64,000 nt of DNA, taken from contig NZ_SFCC01000013.1 in NCBI RefSeq assembly GCF_004214935.1, positions 62,001 through 126,000 on the forward strand. Reading direction: 5' to 3'. The notes under the pieces are model-generated. The model was given only the letters and a program-made list of their open reading frames with translations. It did not search any database and was not told the origin of the DNA. Made by a program: the position numbers and the translations under genes. The DNA is from Amycolatopsis suaedae. Lineage in GTDB: Bacteria > Actinomycetota > Actinomycetes > Mycobacteriales > Pseudonocardiaceae. Positions 1 to 6,940 of the stretch are shown here, in pieces. The stretch's first letter is position 1. Each line of letters starts with the position of its first letter.

Positions 1-873
1 GTTCCCGGCGGTGGGCGCGTCGAGGTGCACGCCCAGGACGTTGCCGACCCGGCCGAGGATGGTGCCGTCCGGACTGGCGGCCGTCCAGGCCCTGCTTCCC
101 TCGGGGACGAGCGAGACCAGCAGTGGCCACACCGCCGACGTGACCAGCACGGTCACCGCCGCGCCGCCGGCCCCCAGCAGCCGCCTGCCGATCCTGCCGG
201 GGCCGCAGACCAGCCACACCAGCGCGAGTGCCGGAAGAACCAGGTATGCCTGCAGGTACTTCGCGTCGAACGCGAGTCCCACCATCGCCGCCGCTCCCAG
301 CAGCGGCACCAGCCTGCCACGGCGCACGGCCCGCACCGTCAGCCAGGCGGCGACCAGCAGGGCGAGCACCATGATGGCGTCCGGTGTGTTGGCCCGGTCG
401 ACGGCGACGTTGACCGGGCTGATCGCCAGGCCCAGACCGGCCAGCAGCGCGGCGATCCGGCCCGCCCGGCTGCCGCCGAACGCCTCGCGCACGGCCAGCG
501 CCAGCACCAGCACCGAGGCCACGCCGGCGATCGCGGTCGGCAGGAACAGCGTCGCCCAGTTCAGCCCGAACAACTTGATCAGCAACGCGGAGGGCCACAG
601 CCACACCGCGGGCTTGTCCATGGAGATGAAGTGGCCGGCGTCCAGGCCGCCGGACAGGAACGCGGTCCAGTCCTGCGACATGGTCAGGGCGGTGGCGGCG
701 TAGTAGGCGTTGCCCCACCCGCCCGCCGACGCCGCACCCCAGATCCGGAGCGCGAGGGCGAGTGCGAGGCAGCCGGCCAGACCCAGCCACCAGAGGGGGA
801 CGGTTCTCGTGGTCGTCGGCGACGGTGCCTCGACCGGCGAACGCGTCCCGAGACCGAGCGGCTCAGTTCTCAT
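1..873 (-). CDS. GT39/ArnT-like membrane glycosyltransferase, 3' end cut by window edge
   Basis: Read from the minus strand, this frame stays open to the left edge, so only the N-terminal ~290 residues are visible. Residues ~28-45 form a first membrane helix. A loop with GNAYYAA and a SMDKPAVW motif follows, then several Ala/Leu/Val-rich helices. This arrangement is typical of GT-C (PMT/ArnT, YkcB-related) enzymes that move a sugar from a polyprenyl-phosphate carrier to an acceptor outside the membrane. An in-frame ATG at 885 is an alternative start; neither ATG has a strong ribosome site. It is separated from the biosynthetic genes by a repeat and is probably a chromosomal neighbour rather than part of the pathway. 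The acceptor cannot be told. Confidence 0.75.
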   Translation of the reverse strand, partial: MRTEPLGLGTRSPVEAPSPTTTRTVPLWWLGLAGCLALALALRIWGAASAGGWGNAYYAATALTMSQDWTAFLSGGLDAGHFISMDKPAVWLWPSALLIKLFGLNWATLFLPTAIAGVASVLVLALAVREAFGGSRAGRIAALLAGLGLAISPVNVAVDRANTPDAIMVLALLVAAWLTVRAVRRGRLVPLLGAAAMVGLAFDAKYLQAYLVLPALALVWLVCGPGRIGRRLLGAGGAAVTVLVTSAVWPLLVSLVPEGSRAWTAASPDGTILGRVGNVLGVHLDAPTAGN

Positions 874-1062
874 GCCGAGCAGCATGAGCGGCGGGCACCC
901 GGCCGGACATCTCTCTGGCTGCGCACCCGGTGGCAGCGCTCTCTCGTAGGTCGCTCAGATGCCACCACATCCGCCCTCACCCCGGCACGCCCGCCCCACC
1001 TGCCTCGAGCACCACAGCCACCCCACCAGCCACCACGAACGAGACAACCCACCAAGCACCAG

Positions 1063-1117
1063 AGCACGTGAAGGCCACCATCACCACGTCACACGTAATG
1101 AAGGTGGCCTTCACGAG
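1063..1117. repeat. Palindromic repeat, 13-bp perfect arms
   Basis: Arms CGTGAAGGCCACC (1067-1079) and GGTGGCCTTCACG (1103-1115) are perfect reverse complements around a 23-base centre. A close relative lies at 15791-15845 and a shorter cousin with GTGAAGG/CCTTCAC arms at 33941-33993. It sits in the 269-bp gap between the start of the left-edge gene and the stop of the next gene. It could end the transcript of the 1143-1934 gene or be a dispersed REP-like element. Nothing else recognisable lies in this gap. Confidence 0.8.
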
Positions 1118-1142
1118 CTTGCGCTCGGGGCGCCGCACCCGG

Positions 1143-1934
1143 TCAGGCGAACTGACCGGGCCTGCGGCCGGGCCCCGCGGGGCCGCGGTAGGCCTGCGCG
1201 ATGTCAAGCCACCGGTCCGCCTCGGCGCCGGTCGCGGTGAGTCCCAGGTCGGCCCGGTGCCGCCTGCGCGTGGCGAGCAGGCACAGATCCTCGGCGGTGC
1301 CGGTGATCCGGTCCCCCGCGTCCTCCGGGCCGAACGTCCACAGTGCACCGGAGGGCGCGGTGATCTCGAAGCGGAACCGCGTCGCCGGCGGGGTGAGCTG
1401 CCGTGCCTGGTAACCGAACTCCCAGGTACGGACGACGAAGCCGACGAGGTGACCGATGCGGTCGGTACGCTGCCGCGTGACTCCGAGCGCGTCGGCGATG
1501 TCCTGCCCGTGCCCGAACAGTTCCATCATCCCCGCACTGGCCAGCACCGCGGGGGGCAGCGGGTTGACCAGCCAGGGCACCGGCTGGTCGGCGGGGACGG
1601 CGGCGAGCGCCTTGATGCCGGCGTCGCGCTCCGCGCGCCACCGGGCGAGCAGCGCCTCCGGCGGGTCGTCGACGTAGTCGGCCAGCGCCGCGTTGACCGC
1701 GGCGTCGAACCCCTGCGTGAGGCCGGCGGTCATCCGCTGGAACGCCGCGGGATCGGCGGCGGCGAGCCCGGCGATGCGGAAGATGAAGGCCAGGTGACCG
1801 ATCTGGTGCGCCACCGTCCATCCCGCGGCCGGCGTGGGCAGGGCCCACGCGTCGGCGGCGAGCCCGGCGACGAGGCCGTCGACCTCCCGGCCTTCCTCGG
1901 TCAGATCGTCGATCACCCTGCGTGGGTCAGTCAT
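1143..1934 (-). CDS. TIGR03084-like DinB/maleylpyruvate-isomerase-fold protein
   Basis: This 263-residue protein begins with a four-helix DinB-like domain. His43 and His47 (VAHQIGHLAF) and a later FGHGQD motif are the likely metal ligands, as in mycothiol-dependent maleylpyruvate isomerase relatives. The C-terminal part (~185-263) resembles the SCP2-like tail of the TIGR03084 family, whose biochemical role is not settled. The ATG at 1934 follows a GGAGGACTCC ribosome site. The gene stands alone next to the histidine kinase and shows no obvious link to the enediyne genes. Mycothiol-linked detoxification is possible but is only inference. Confidence 0.7.
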   Translation of the reverse strand: MTDPRRVIDDLTEEGREVDGLVAGLAADAWALPTPAAGWTVAHQIGHLAFIFRIAGLAAADPAAFQRMTAGLTQGFDAAVNAALADYVDDPPEALLARWRAERDAGIKALAAVPADQPVPWLVNPLPPAVLASAGMMELFGHGQDIADALGVTRQRTDRIGHLVGFVVRTWEFGYQARQLTPPATRFRFEITAPSGALWTFGPEDAGDRITGTAEDLCLLATRRRHRADLGLTATGAEADRWLDIAQAYRGPAGPGRRPGQFA

Positions 1935-2091
1935 GGTAAGGAGTCCTCCCGTCGAACCGGCCGTCGCAGGCCAGTGTCGGCGCCTCCTGGCCGGCCGTCT
2001 TCTTCTCGCGCGCCCAGCCGAGAAGGCCCGGACGGAATGTTTCCCACCGGCACCACGGCGTGTTTGTTGTTCGCGCCGCACGCGTCTAGCT

Positions 2092-2118
2092 TGAGAAACC
2101 GCAAAGTCCGCTAGAATT
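2092..2118 (+). promoter_or_regulatory. Candidate promoter of the dual histidine kinase
   Basis: TTGAGA (2092-2097) and TAGAAT (2113-2118) are separated by 15 bases, slightly short for a housekeeping sigma promoter. The -10-like hexamer stands out in otherwise GC-rich sequence and lies about 60 bases before the GTG start at 2178. The rest of the 1935-2177 gap shows nothing else. Confidence 0.3.
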
Positions 2119-2177
2119 CCCCGCGATTCCGACGTGGCAAGGAGCACTGGGGAGCTCTGCCCGGGGGGAGCACACAC

Positions 2178-4478
2178 GTGTCCGTTGCGGCTGAGCCTGA
2201 AGAGGTAACCGACAGACGACCACACTGGGCGTGGCTACTGGCCGTCACCGTCGTCACCATCGTGTTCTGCAGCTTCTGTGTCATCGGGCTGCTCCACGCC
2301 ATGGCCGCGGGCCTGACCCCGGCCAGGCTCGTTCTGGCGGTGGCCAGCCTCGGCGCCCTCCTGGCGATCCAGTTGCTGTACTTCAGCCGCCCGTCGGTGG
2401 ACATGCAGGCACTGCGGTCCCGTAACGGGTACCTCATGCTCGGCGCCCAGGCCGCACTCGGCTACCTGCCGCTGCTGGAGTTCGGCCAGGCCTGGATCAA
2501 CATGCCGAGCTTCCTGGCCGGCAGCGTGCTCCTGGTGCTGCCCCGCCCCGCCGCCTGGGTGCTGTTCGGCACGATCGTCGCCGGGATGGGTGCCATCCAG
2601 GCCGCGCTCGGCGGCGAGGTGCTCGACATCTGCTACACGACCGTCGGCGCCGCGCTCGGCGGCCTGTCGGTCTTCCTGCTCACCTCGCTGGCCCGGCTGG
2701 TCAACGAGTTGCACCTGGCGCGCCGCGAGCTGGCCGACCGGGCGGTCGCCGACGAGCGGCTGCGGTTCGCCAAGGACCTGCACGACCTGCTGGGACTGAA
2801 CCTGTCGTCGATCGCGTTCAAGGGCGAGGTGGCCCATCGGCTGGTCCACCGGGACCCGGACCTGGCGAAGACGGCGCTGGCCGACATCACCGCGGTCGCC
2901 CGGCGTGCGCTGTCCGACGTCCGGTCCGTGGCCAGCGAGTACCGGGAACGCTCGCTCGAGCAGGAATCGCGGGTCGCCCAGTCGGTGCTGAGCGCCTCCG
3001 ACGTCGACGTGCGGCTGGACCTGGACCGCCCCGACCTCCCCGCCGAGCCGCTCGGCGTACTCGCCACGGCGCTGCACGAAGCCGTGGCGAACATGCTGCG
3101 GCACAGCCGCGTCCGGCGCTGTGACATCACCCTGCGGGCCTCCCCGGACGTCGTGTCGCTCGAGGTGGTCAACGACGGCGCCGGCGACGGCGACGACCCC
3201 GCCGCGGCCGGCTGGGGCAACGGCATCCGCCGGCTCGCGGCCCGGGCACAGAACCTGGGCGGCACGGTCACGGCCGGGCCCGAGGCCCCAGGACGCTTCC
3301 GCCTGCGGGTGGAGCTACCCCTGCCCGCCCCGGGCGGCGACGCTCCGGTCGCCGAAGCGGCCCCGTCGCCGCAGCTCAGCGGACGGCTGGCGCACGGCCT
3401 GCTCACCACCGTGTTCGCCGGCTTCGGGGTCGCCGCGGTCATCCACCTCTTCTACCTCACCGAGTCCGCGGGCCATCTGGCACTGACCGTCGGGGCGCTG
3501 GCCGGCATCCTGGCGCTGCAGCTGGGCTACTTCAGCAGGCCCACCACCGTTCTCCGCTCCCGGCGCAGCCAGGCGCTGCTGGTGGCACAGGCCGCGCTGG
3601 TCTACCTGCCACTGATCGAGCTGGGACCGAACTGGGTGAGCCTGCCCGGCCTGCTCGCGGGCAGTGCCCTGCTGGTGCTGCGGCCGGCATTCGGGCTGCC
3701 GGCGTTCGCCGCCGTGGTGGCCAGCATCGCCGCCGTGCGCGGTGGGTTCACCACCGATCCGGGCGACCTGCCGTTCAACGTCCTCGCCACGATCAACACC
3801 GGCACGCTCGTCTTCGGCCTGACCTGGCTCACCCGCCTCACCGGTGAACTGGAGTCGACCCGGCACCGGCTGGCCGAGGTGGCGGTCACCGAGGAACGGC
3901 TGCGGTTCGCCAGGGATCTGCACGACCTGCTGGGGCTGAGCCTGTCGGCCATCGCGCTGAAGACCGAGCTCACCGACCGGCTGCTCGTCGTCGACCCGGG
4001 CAGGGCGGCCGACGAGCTGGCCGAGATCCTGGTGCTCTGCCGGCACGCGCTGGCCGACGTCCGTTCGGTGGCCAGTGGCCATCAGCAGCTGTCGCTGGAC
4101 GAGGAGTCGCGGGCGGCACACGCCGCCCTGACCGCGGCCGACGTCGAGGTCGACATGCGAATGCACCACGACAACCTGCCGGTGCAGGTGCGGACCGTGC
4201 TCGCCGTGGTCCTGCGCGAGGGGGTGACCAACGTACTGCGGCACAGCAAGGTGGAGCACTGCGAGATCACGCTCCGGCAGCAGGACCGGTCCGTCGTGCT
4301 GGAGATCGTCAACGACGGCGTCCGCGCCCCCGGCGAGAGGTCGCGTCCGGCACGGCGGGAGCCGGGTGGCAACGGGATCCGCAATCTCTCCGAGCGGGTG
4401 AGCGCGCTCGGCGGTGAGCTGACCGCGGAGTCGCGTCCGGGGGGCCGGTTCCGCCTCCGTGCGGTCGTACCGTCCTGA
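2178..4478 (+). CDS. Tandem two-in-one DesK/NarX-type histidine kinase
   Basis: The 766-residue protein contains two full sensor kinases in succession. Each half has a hydrophobic sensor of several membrane helices (~17-165 and ~395-545), a HisKA_3 box RFA(K/R)DLHDLLGL with the phospho-acceptor at His202 and His582, and a HATPase domain. The ATPase N-boxes are EAVANMLRHS and EGVTNVLRHS, and the G-boxes are NGIRRLAARA and NGIRNLSERV. The halves align about 380 residues apart, so this is an internal duplication with fusion; both kinases keep their key residues. The GTG start follows a GGGGGGAG stretch. The gene converges on a response regulator 14 bp away. A second paralogous regulator lies at 27863. 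The signal sensed is unknown; membrane stress or the product itself is possible. Confidence 0.93.
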   Translation: MSVAAEPEEVTDRRPHWAWLLAVTVVTIVFCSFCVIGLLHAMAAGLTPARLVLAVASLGALLAIQLLYFSRPSVDMQALRSRNGYLMLGAQAALGYLPLLEFGQAWINMPSFLAGSVLLVLPRPAAWVLFGTIVAGMGAIQAALGGEVLDICYTTVGAALGGLSVFLLTSLARLVNELHLARRELADRAVADERLRFAKDLHDLLGLNLSSIAFKGEVAHRLVHRDPDLAKTALADITAVARRALSDVRSVASEYRERSLEQESRVAQSVLSASDVDVRLDLDRPDLPAEPLGVLATALHEAVANMLRHSRVRRCDITLRASPDVVSLEVVNDGAGDGDDPAAAGWGNGIRRLAARAQNLGGTVTAGPEAPGRFRLRVELPLPAPGGDAPVAEAAPSPQLSGRLAHGLLTTVFAGFGVAAVIHLFYLTESAGHLALTVGALAGILALQLGYFSRPTTVLRSRRSQALLVAQAALVYLPLIELGPNWVSLPGLLAGSALLVLRPAFGLPAFAAVVASIAAVRGGFTTDPGDLPFNVLATINTGTLVFGLTWLTRLTGELESTRHRLAEVAVTEERLRFARDLHDLLGLSLSAIALKTELTDRLLVVDPGRAADELAEILVLCRHALADVRSVASGHQQLSLDEESRAAHAALTAADVEVDMRMHHDNLPVQVRTVLAVVLREGVTNVLRHSKVEHCEITLRQQDRSVVLEIVNDGVRAPGERSRPARREPGGNGIRNLSERVSALGGELTAESRPGGRFRLRAVVPS

Positions 4479-4492
4479 GTGCCTGCCGCCGG

Positions 4493-5098
4493 CTACATCC
4501 AGCCGGCCTCGCGGGCGATCCGGACCGCGTCGAGACGGTTGCGCCCGCCGACCTTGGTGACCGCCGTGCTGAGATAGTTCCGCACCGTTCCGGCCGACAG
4601 GTGCAGCACGGTCGAGATCTCCTCCGGCCCGGCCCCGTCGGCGGCCAGCCGCAGTACCTCGATCTCCCGGTCGGTGAGCGGATTGTCGACCGTGTCGTAG
4701 GCCGCCATGGCCAGCTCGCCGTCGAGGACACGCTGCCCCGCGGCGACCCCGCGCACCGCACTGGCGAGCTTGTCCGCGGGAGCGTCCTTGAGCAGGAAGC
4801 CGCCCACCTTCGCGGCCATGGCCTTACGCAGTGTTCCGGGCGTGCCGAGGCTGGTGAGGATCAGCGTCCGGCACTGCGGTAACTGCTCGCGCAGCTCGGC
4901 GGCCGCGGTGAGGCCGTCCTTGTGTGGCAGGTCGACGTCGATGAGTGCCACATCCGGGCCGGTCTGCTGGGCGACCTCGAGAATCTCGTCGCCGTTGGCC
5001 ACCTCGGCGACGACTTCGATGTCGGGCTCGAGTTGAAGCAGCGCGACGAGCGCGCCACGAATGATGTGCATGTCCTCGGCCACCAGGACCCTGATCAT
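4493..5098 (-). CDS. NarL/DesR-family response regulator 1
   Basis: A 201-residue two-domain regulator. The receiver (1-~120) has acidic residues Glu8/Asp9, the likely phospho-acceptor Asp54 (ALIDVDLP) and the LLKD lysine. The LuxR-type helix-turn-helix (~135-195) carries LTDREIEVLRLAADG and the recognition helix GTVRNYLS. The ATG at 5098 was chosen because the protein then begins MIRVLVAED like its paralogue at 27863, and a GGGAGG site lies upstream. It converges on the double kinase, its likely partner. The target is probably within this locus, but that is not shown. Confidence 0.92.
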   Translation of the reverse strand: MIRVLVAEDMHIIRGALVALLQLEPDIEVVAEVANGDEILEVAQQTGPDVALIDVDLPHKDGLTAAAELREQLPQCRTLILTSLGTPGTLRKAMAAKVGGFLLKDAPADKLASAVRGVAAGQRVLDGELAMAAYDTVDNPLTDREIEVLRLAADGAGPEEISTVLHLSAGTVRNYLSTAVTKVGGRNRLDAVRIAREAGWM

Positions 5099-5280
5099 GA
5101 ACGCCGGTACCTCCCGTGCCGGGACCTCCCCCCGCCATGTTCTACCAAACGGCGGTTTCCGGCCCGAAGTCACCCGAATGGGCACACCCGGTCAAGGGTA
5201 GACCGAACGGGTGACCGGAAGGGTGCGGCCGTCGCCCGGAAGGGGGCATCCCCCGGGGCGACGGCCGGCTGACGGCGTAC

Positions 5281-5296
5281 GGGAAAAGAATTTCCC
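5281..5296 (-). terminator. Small hairpin downstream of the candidate precursor gene
   Basis: GGGAAA-AGAA-TTTCCC is a perfect 6-bp stem ten bases beyond the stop codon of the 57-residue peptide gene. Its position fits a weak terminator or a transcript-stabilising hairpin. Confidence 0.4.
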
Positions 5297-5305
5297 ACCT
5301 GACTC

Positions 5306-5479
5306 CTACGCCGGGTCGGACGCGGTCGGCGCCACGGCGCAGAAGGTCGACGTAGCCTGGCCCTGCGGTCTCGCACCGCGCTCGAACCTGTCGATGTTCA
5401 AATCGGCATCCGCACTGGGGACCTCAGCACCCAGCTTGGCGAAGAACGACGAAACGCGGTCGGACGTAATCGTGATCAT
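5306..5479 (-). CDS. Candidate RiPP (TOMM-type) precursor peptide, 57 aa
   Basis: A small gene with a strong ribosome site (GGGGAGAGG before the ATG at 5479). The product has a charged, amphipathic N-terminal part (MITITSDRVSSFFAKLGAEV, then an acidic ADADLNID stretch), a basic bridge FERGARPQGQ, and a short tail TSTFCAVAPTASDPA rich in Cys, Ser and Thr. A leader of about 40 residues followed by a Cys/Ser/Thr core is what a YcaO cyclodehydratase would act on. The E1-YcaO and SagB-like genes at 28-32 kb otherwise lack a visible substrate. The distance of ~23 kb is unusual, and the link is inference. It is divergent from an AraC-type gene across 254 bp. Alternatives are a small regulatory protein or a RiPP of another class. 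Confidence 0.6.
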   Translation of the reverse strand: MITITSDRVSSFFAKLGAEVPSADADLNIDRFERGARPQGQATSTFCAVAPTASDPA

Positions 5480-5733
5480 GTGCCTCTCCCCGGAAATGCT
5501 TGGAACTGTTACGAGCAGGAGAATGTTCGCGTCGAACAGAGCTTTCGAACCAGTACGTTTCCGCACGAGACGACTGTGTGTTCCGCATACTCCGGACGGG
5601 GTATGCATTGTTCACACCCGGCGCGGTTGATTCCTCCGAACCCACTGGTGAACTGCGCACTTCAACGGCGATACCACGAGAGCCTACCGTGAGAACCGGT
5701 GGGAAATCTCCGGTTCGAACGAAGGGCGAGCCC
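5480..5733. promoter_or_regulatory. Divergent control region, peptide gene / AraC regulator
   Basis: This 254-bp gap separates the peptide gene from the plus-strand AraC gene and is less GC-rich than its surroundings. It should hold both promoters and is the natural place for AraC or response-regulator binding. I see no convincing consensus promoter or clear direct repeat. Confidence 0.5.
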
Positions 5734-6450
5734 GTGGACGAGATCGTTCGGCGTGCGGTGCAAAGAGCCATCGACACAATGTCGGAAAAATTTGGGGAAC
5801 AGCTGACGATCGACGACGTCGCGCGCGCCGCCATGTTCAGCAAATTCCATTTCACGCGCATGTTCCAGCAGGCGACCGGGGTCACGCCCGGGCGTTTTCT
5901 TTCGGCGCTGCGACTGGCCGAGGCGAAGCGTCTGCTGCTGTCGACTCCGAACAGTGTCGCCGACATCAGCCATCAGGTCGGGTACAACAGCGTCGGCACG
6001 TTCAGCACCCGGTTCAGCGCCCGCGTGGGAATCTCGCCCACGCTGTTCCGGCAGCGCGGCGGCGTGGCGCCGGCGAACCAGCTCCCCGGCAACACCGGGT
6101 CGCGAGCCGTGGTCCGCGGGCGTCTCACCGCACAGGGACCGGTGTTCGTCGGCCTGTTCCCCGGCCGGATCCCGGAAGGCCGGCCGGTCTGCCACACCGT
6201 GCTCGACGGCCCCGGCCCCTACGTGCTGCCCGGCGTACCCGACGGCAGCTGGCATCTGCACGCCTACCCGCACGACCCCGGCGCCCCGACCCGCCAGGTG
6301 GCCCACGAGGGGCCGCTGACCATCCGGTCCGGACCTGTCGACCGGCTGCTGGACATCCGGCTGCGGCCGGTGCGGCCGTTCGATCCGCCGGTTCTGCTCG
6401 CCCCGCCCGAACGGACCACCGCTCCCGCCGCCGCGGGCAGCGCGGCCTGA
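5734..6450 (+). CDS. AraC-family regulator 1 with C-terminal extension
   Basis: A 238-residue protein with an AraC/XylS double helix-turn-helix at its N-terminus (residues ~1-105; motifs FSKFHFTRMFQ, GVTPGRFLSALRL, VGYNSVGTFSTRF). An uncharacterised C-terminal half of ~130 residues (LFPGRIPEGRP, LPGVPDGSWHLHAY) follows. This is reversed from most AraC proteins, where DNA binding is C-terminal. The paralogue at 26524-27450 has the same layout. The GTG at 5734 (VDEIVRRAV) was chosen because it directly precedes the conserved domain after AAGGGCGAG; longer starts add only unconserved sequence. It is likely a pathway-specific regulator of the peptide gene or of the enediyne operon. Confidence 0.85.
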   Translation: MDEIVRRAVQRAIDTMSEKFGEQLTIDDVARAAMFSKFHFTRMFQQATGVTPGRFLSALRLAEAKRLLLSTPNSVADISHQVGYNSVGTFSTRFSARVGISPTLFRQRGGVAPANQLPGNTGSRAVVRGRLTAQGPVFVGLFPGRIPEGRPVCHTVLDGPGPYVLPGVPDGSWHLHAYPHDPGAPTRQVAHEGPLTIRSGPVDRLLDIRLRPVRPFDPPVLLAPPERTTAPAAAGSAA

Positions 6451-6535
6451 ACGGACCGGCCGACAGCCCTGTCCTGTGTGGGCTGACGTGGCGTCCACAC
6501 AGGACAGTTCCATCAGGTGACCTTCGAGGACAGTC

Positions 6536-6727
6536 ATGAGTGCCGCCAAACGCCAGCGCAGCTGCGCCTGCTGCGGGAAAGCCTTCACCGACAACGAGCG
6601 GACCGAGGTGGAGCCGCTCATCGACGGGATGATCCGGTACGTGGCCGTCCATCCCGGCCACAGCACCCACCCGCCGCCCCGCCGCCGGCCCGCGGAGCCG
6701 CCGCCCGGCACCGCCGAGGCCGCCTGA
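6536..6727 (+). CDS. Small Cys-rich protein, 63 aa, unknown
   Basis: The ATG at 6536 follows GAGGACAGTC. The peptide has a CACCGKAF cluster near its N-terminus, a short acidic middle and a Pro/Arg-rich tail (PPPRRRPAEPPP). The three cysteines could bind a metal, but there are too few for a classical zinc finger. It follows the AraC gene by 85 bp and converges on the carboxylase epsilon gene. I do not recognise a family. It may be real because the start signal is good, but the Pro-rich end is also what chance frames in GC-rich DNA look like. Confidence 0.5.
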   Translation: MSAAKRQRSCACCGKAFTDNERTEVEPLIDGMIRYVAVHPGHSTHPPPRRRPAEPPPGTAEAA

Positions 6728-6737
6728 GCTGTCCCGG

Positions 6738-6932
6738 TCACGGCAGGGCCGACAGGCGCCAGGCGTCCGGGCCGGGCCGGTCCGGCTCGCCGGGCGCCAG
6801 CGCGGGCGAACCCCAGGCCCGCACGGGCACCGGGGGCGCCGGAGCCCGCAGCACGGCACCGAGCATCGCGGCCAGCGCGGCCAGTTCCTCCTCGTCGGGG
6901 CAGCCCCGCCGCACGACGAGCCACGCGACCAT
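6738..6932 (-). CDS. accE: Acyl-CoA carboxylase epsilon subunit
   Basis: A 64-residue protein with the arrangement of actinobacterial AccE/PccE subunits: an N-terminal strand (WLVVRRGCPDEEELAALAAML), a Pro-rich linker and a C-terminal W-R element. Such subunits help hold the biotin-dependent carboxylase holoenzyme together and stimulate it. It begins 8 bp after the beta-subunit stop, and its GGAGGG ribosome site starts in that stop codon, so it is translated with the beta subunit. It is the last gene of the enediyne minus-strand run. Confidence 0.8.
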   Translation of the reverse strand: MVAWLVVRRGCPDEEELAALAAMLGAVLRAPAPPVPVRAWGSPALAPGEPDRPGPDAWRLSALP

Positions 6933-6940
6933 GGTCCCTC

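Noticed and set aside
2178..4478. Possibility that the double kinase is two genes joined by an error
   Set aside because: The frame is continuous, with no stop or plausible start signal near the junction (~3340-3400) and a natural Ala/Pro linker. It was kept as one gene, though resequencing of the junction would settle it.
5500..5733. An upstream start that would add 78 residues to AraC regulator 1
   Set aside because: The added sequence overlaps the likely divergent promoter region, is not conserved in the paralogue and has no better ribosome site.
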